DNA of 64,000 bases from Bacteroidales bacterium UBA5349. GTDB taxonomy: Bacteria > Bacteroidota > Bacteroidia > Bacteroidales > Tenuifilaceae. Position numbers and translations under genes: made by a program. The first letter of the stretch is position 1; every line of letters begins with the position of its first letter. The notes below the pieces were generated by a model that was not told the origin of the DNA, ran no database searches, and saw only the letters and a program-made list of their open reading frames with translations. The DNA lies in the NCBI GenBank assembly GCA_002410065.1, contig DHQB01000006.1:65313-129312 (forward strand), in the 5' to 3' direction. Below are positions 62,540 through 64,000 of this stretch, piece after piece.

Positions 62540-64000
62540 TTACTCCTTCAAAAATTTGGCCGTACCAGCAATAACGCCATCCCTTTTAATCTGCAGCAGG
62601 TACATGCCAGATTTTAAAGCCGATATTTCAAGATTAGGACTGAACGGCTTGCTAATTATTAGCTGACCCAAAACACTATAAATTTGAACAGTCGAATTTG
62701 ATAAATGCGCTGTATCAATATCTAGTTTGATATAGTGTTTAGCAGGATTTGGATATATGTTAAACTTTAACAATGAGGATTCATTTACACCTGTGCATTG
62801 AGTAGTTGCAAAAGACCAAACATCGCTCCATTCGCTTATTAACGATTCGTCACTAGCATTCACCCTCCAAAAGTAGGTTTTACCACATAAAAGTTTATTA
62901 ACTTGATGTGATGTTGAACTTGTGGAGGTGGTATAGAATAAATTATCAAAACTTTCATCCTCCGAGATTTCAATTGTATAACTATTTGCTTCCGAAACAT
63001 CGGTCCAGCTATAGGTTACCCCATCTATACTAATTCCCGTTGAGTTGTTTGCTGGTGAAACTAATACTGGGGCTTCAAGGCTTGGCTCAATAATACTAAA
63101 CGACCAACTTTCAGACCAATCGCTTTCAGCAATATTATCGTAAGCTCTTACCCTCCAAAAATACGTTGAACCAACATTCAAACCTGAAATTGGATGAATA
63201 GTAGCCACGGTAAGAAATTCGGAAACACCGCTACTAAAACTTTCACTAAGCGAAATCTGCACCTTATATCCGTTGGCTCCAAATACGTCGCTCCAAGTTA
63301 AATCAACTTCATCCTCCATAATGGTTGAATTATTCTGTGGCAAAAGTTGTATGGGAGGTACTAGTTCAACAGCAACTGTAGTAAATGCCCAAACTGCCGA
63401 CCAAGGCGAGTAACCATTAACATTCTCACCCCTAACCCGCCAATAGTAGTTTTTTGAAGGAGTTAAGTTGGCAACTGGGGCAAAGGTTAATGATGTTTTT
63501 TTATTTTTAACAATTGTTGTAAAATTAGCATCTTCACTAAGTTGGTATTGATACGTGTTAATAGTAGTCAAACTTGTCCAAGTTAACTCTACATTTTCGT
63601 ATGTTATATCAATAGCATTGTTCATCGGTGAAACAAGATCAGGCCCCTGTGTTAGTTCGAACGCTGTTGTAAAACTCCAAACAGACGACCACTCAGACTC
63701 ATCTTTTTCATGTCGACCTCGTACTCTCCAGAAATATTTCTGCCCATAACGTAAATTGCTTACTGTTTGTCCTGAGGTTGTGCTTGCATGCGTAAATTCC
63801 CTAAGTAATTCAGAATTAAAATTCAGAGTAGTATCTAGTTGGTAATCGATATTAACTGAACCTGTTACCTTGTTTGCTGAAAAGAAAAGAGAGATGGGCA
63901 TCCCAACAGAACCATTAGTCGGGCTGCTGGGCGTAGCACCCAATGGGTTAGTGGTAAACGATCTGGTTTCGGACCAGGCCGAGGTATCCGCATCATGAAG
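62540..64000 (-). CDS. T9SS-sorted fibronectin-repeat protein, C-terminal part (cut by window edge)
   Basis: 486 codons before the stop, open to the last base, so the N-terminus lies outside the window; a TTG near 63943 is not the real start, because the upstream codons continue the repeat (SAWSETRSFTT). The sequence is a series of fibronectin type III-like repeats of about 95 residues with the pattern W(T/S)...Y(Q/K/T)(V/I/L)...YFWRVRG/YYWRVRG...SEWSSVWSFTT. The C-terminal about 75 residues are a T9SS type A sorting domain (FNIYPNPAKHYIKLDIDT...SGMYLLQIKRDG). Expected to be secreted and surface-attached; the catalytic or binding part, if any, is outside. Confidence 0.9.
   Translation of the reverse strand, partial: LHDADTSAWSETRSFTTNPLGATPSSPTNGSVGMPISLFFSANKVTGSVNIDYQLDTTLNFNSELLREFTHASTTSGQTVSNLRYGQKYFWRVRGRHEKDESEWSSVWSFTTAFELTQGPDLVSPMNNAIDITYENVELTWTSLTTINTYQYQLSEDANFTTIVKNKKTSLTFAPVANLTPSKNYYWRVRGENVNGYSPWSAVWAFTTVAVELVPPIQLLPQNNSTIMEDEVDLTWSDVFGANGYKVQISLSESFSSGVSEFLTVATIHPISGLNVGSTYFWRVRAYDNIAESDWSESWSFSIIEPSLEAPVLVSPANNSTGISIDGVTYSWTDVSEANSYTIEISEDESFDNLFYTTSTSSTSHQVNKLLCGKTYFWRVNASDESLISEWSDVWSFATTQCTGVNESSLLKFNIYPNPAKHYIKLDIDTAHLSNSTVQIYSVLGQLIISKPFSPNLEISALKSGMYLLQIKRDGVIAGTAKFLKE

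Noticed and set aside
1..64000. CRISPR array or insertion sequence
   Set aside because: No regularly spaced identical repeats with unique spacers and no transposase gene were seen; the repeats found are short operator- or iteron-like arrays.

Overview
The window is chromosomal DNA from a member of the Bacteroidota, most likely a free-living or anaerobic Bacteroidales/Marinilabiliales-type organism. This is inferred from family content and not from 16S: three complete giant proteins with C-terminal type IX secretion (T9SS) sorting domains and a fourth cut by the window edge, GldF/GldG, a short Bacteroidota-type primary sigma factor, a Rho factor with a long charged insertion, DUF4294, DUF2851 and VirE_N families, and promoter-like sequences of the TTG-N20/21-TANNTTTG type. 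Coding density is ordinary, and many genes end in clear hairpin-plus-T terminators, several placed so that they can serve two convergent genes.

Layout. 1-4.4 kb: a DUF4294 gene cut by the window edge, an RDD membrane protein, a tight cluster of two CDGSH iron-sulfur proteins with a DUF454 membrane protein, an arginine deiminase, and an Rrf2 regulator carrying an IscR-like cysteine triad. 4.7-7.9 kb: an exported protein of unknown function, a DUF1566 lipoprotein and a small DUF2892 membrane protein. 8-18.7 kb: housekeeping genes (sucC, a TrmH-family methyltransferase, a TPR lipoprotein, deoxynucleoside kinase, an S9 oligopeptidase, pnp, rpsO, DUF2851).

18.87-24.24 kb: a 5.3 kb integrative element inserted inside a tRNA-Pro(CGG) gene. 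The 5' 64 nt of the tRNA lie at the left edge and its last 11-13 nt at the right edge; joined, they make a perfect cloverleaf, but as it stands the gene is broken. The element carries a tyrosine integrase, a protein of unknown function, an excisionase-like HTH protein, a nuclease-like protein, a RepA-type ATPase and a VirE_N/BT4734-type primase-like protein. It has no relaxase, capsid, portal or terminase gene. It also holds iteron-like repeats around an 18-bp palindrome, a 10-bp phased repeat and three copies of a bipartite TTCCC/TTTCCCC motif. It looks like a self-replicating satellite or minimal integrative element, and is the most unusual part of the window.

24.4-43.3 kb: rho, the primary sigma factor, an M64 peptidase, a DnaQ-like exonuclease, dnaN, the gldF-gldG-DUF4340 transporter operon, an M49 peptidase, a membrane-anchored degenerate receiver protein, htpG and a tricorn-like S41 protease. 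43.5-61.2 kb: a secreted-protein region on the minus strand with three T9SS cargo proteins (1670, about 1268 and 1889 aa) built from repeated choice-of-anchor/CARDB-like modules, one of them a subtilisin-type protease. Upstream of the protease lie a small lipoprotein gene, an array of 11-bp phased repeats and a membrane-bound TPR/LuxR-type regulator that may control the operon. 61.3-64 kb: an aspartate-type aminotransferase and another T9SS-sorted fibronectin-repeat protein that runs off the window.
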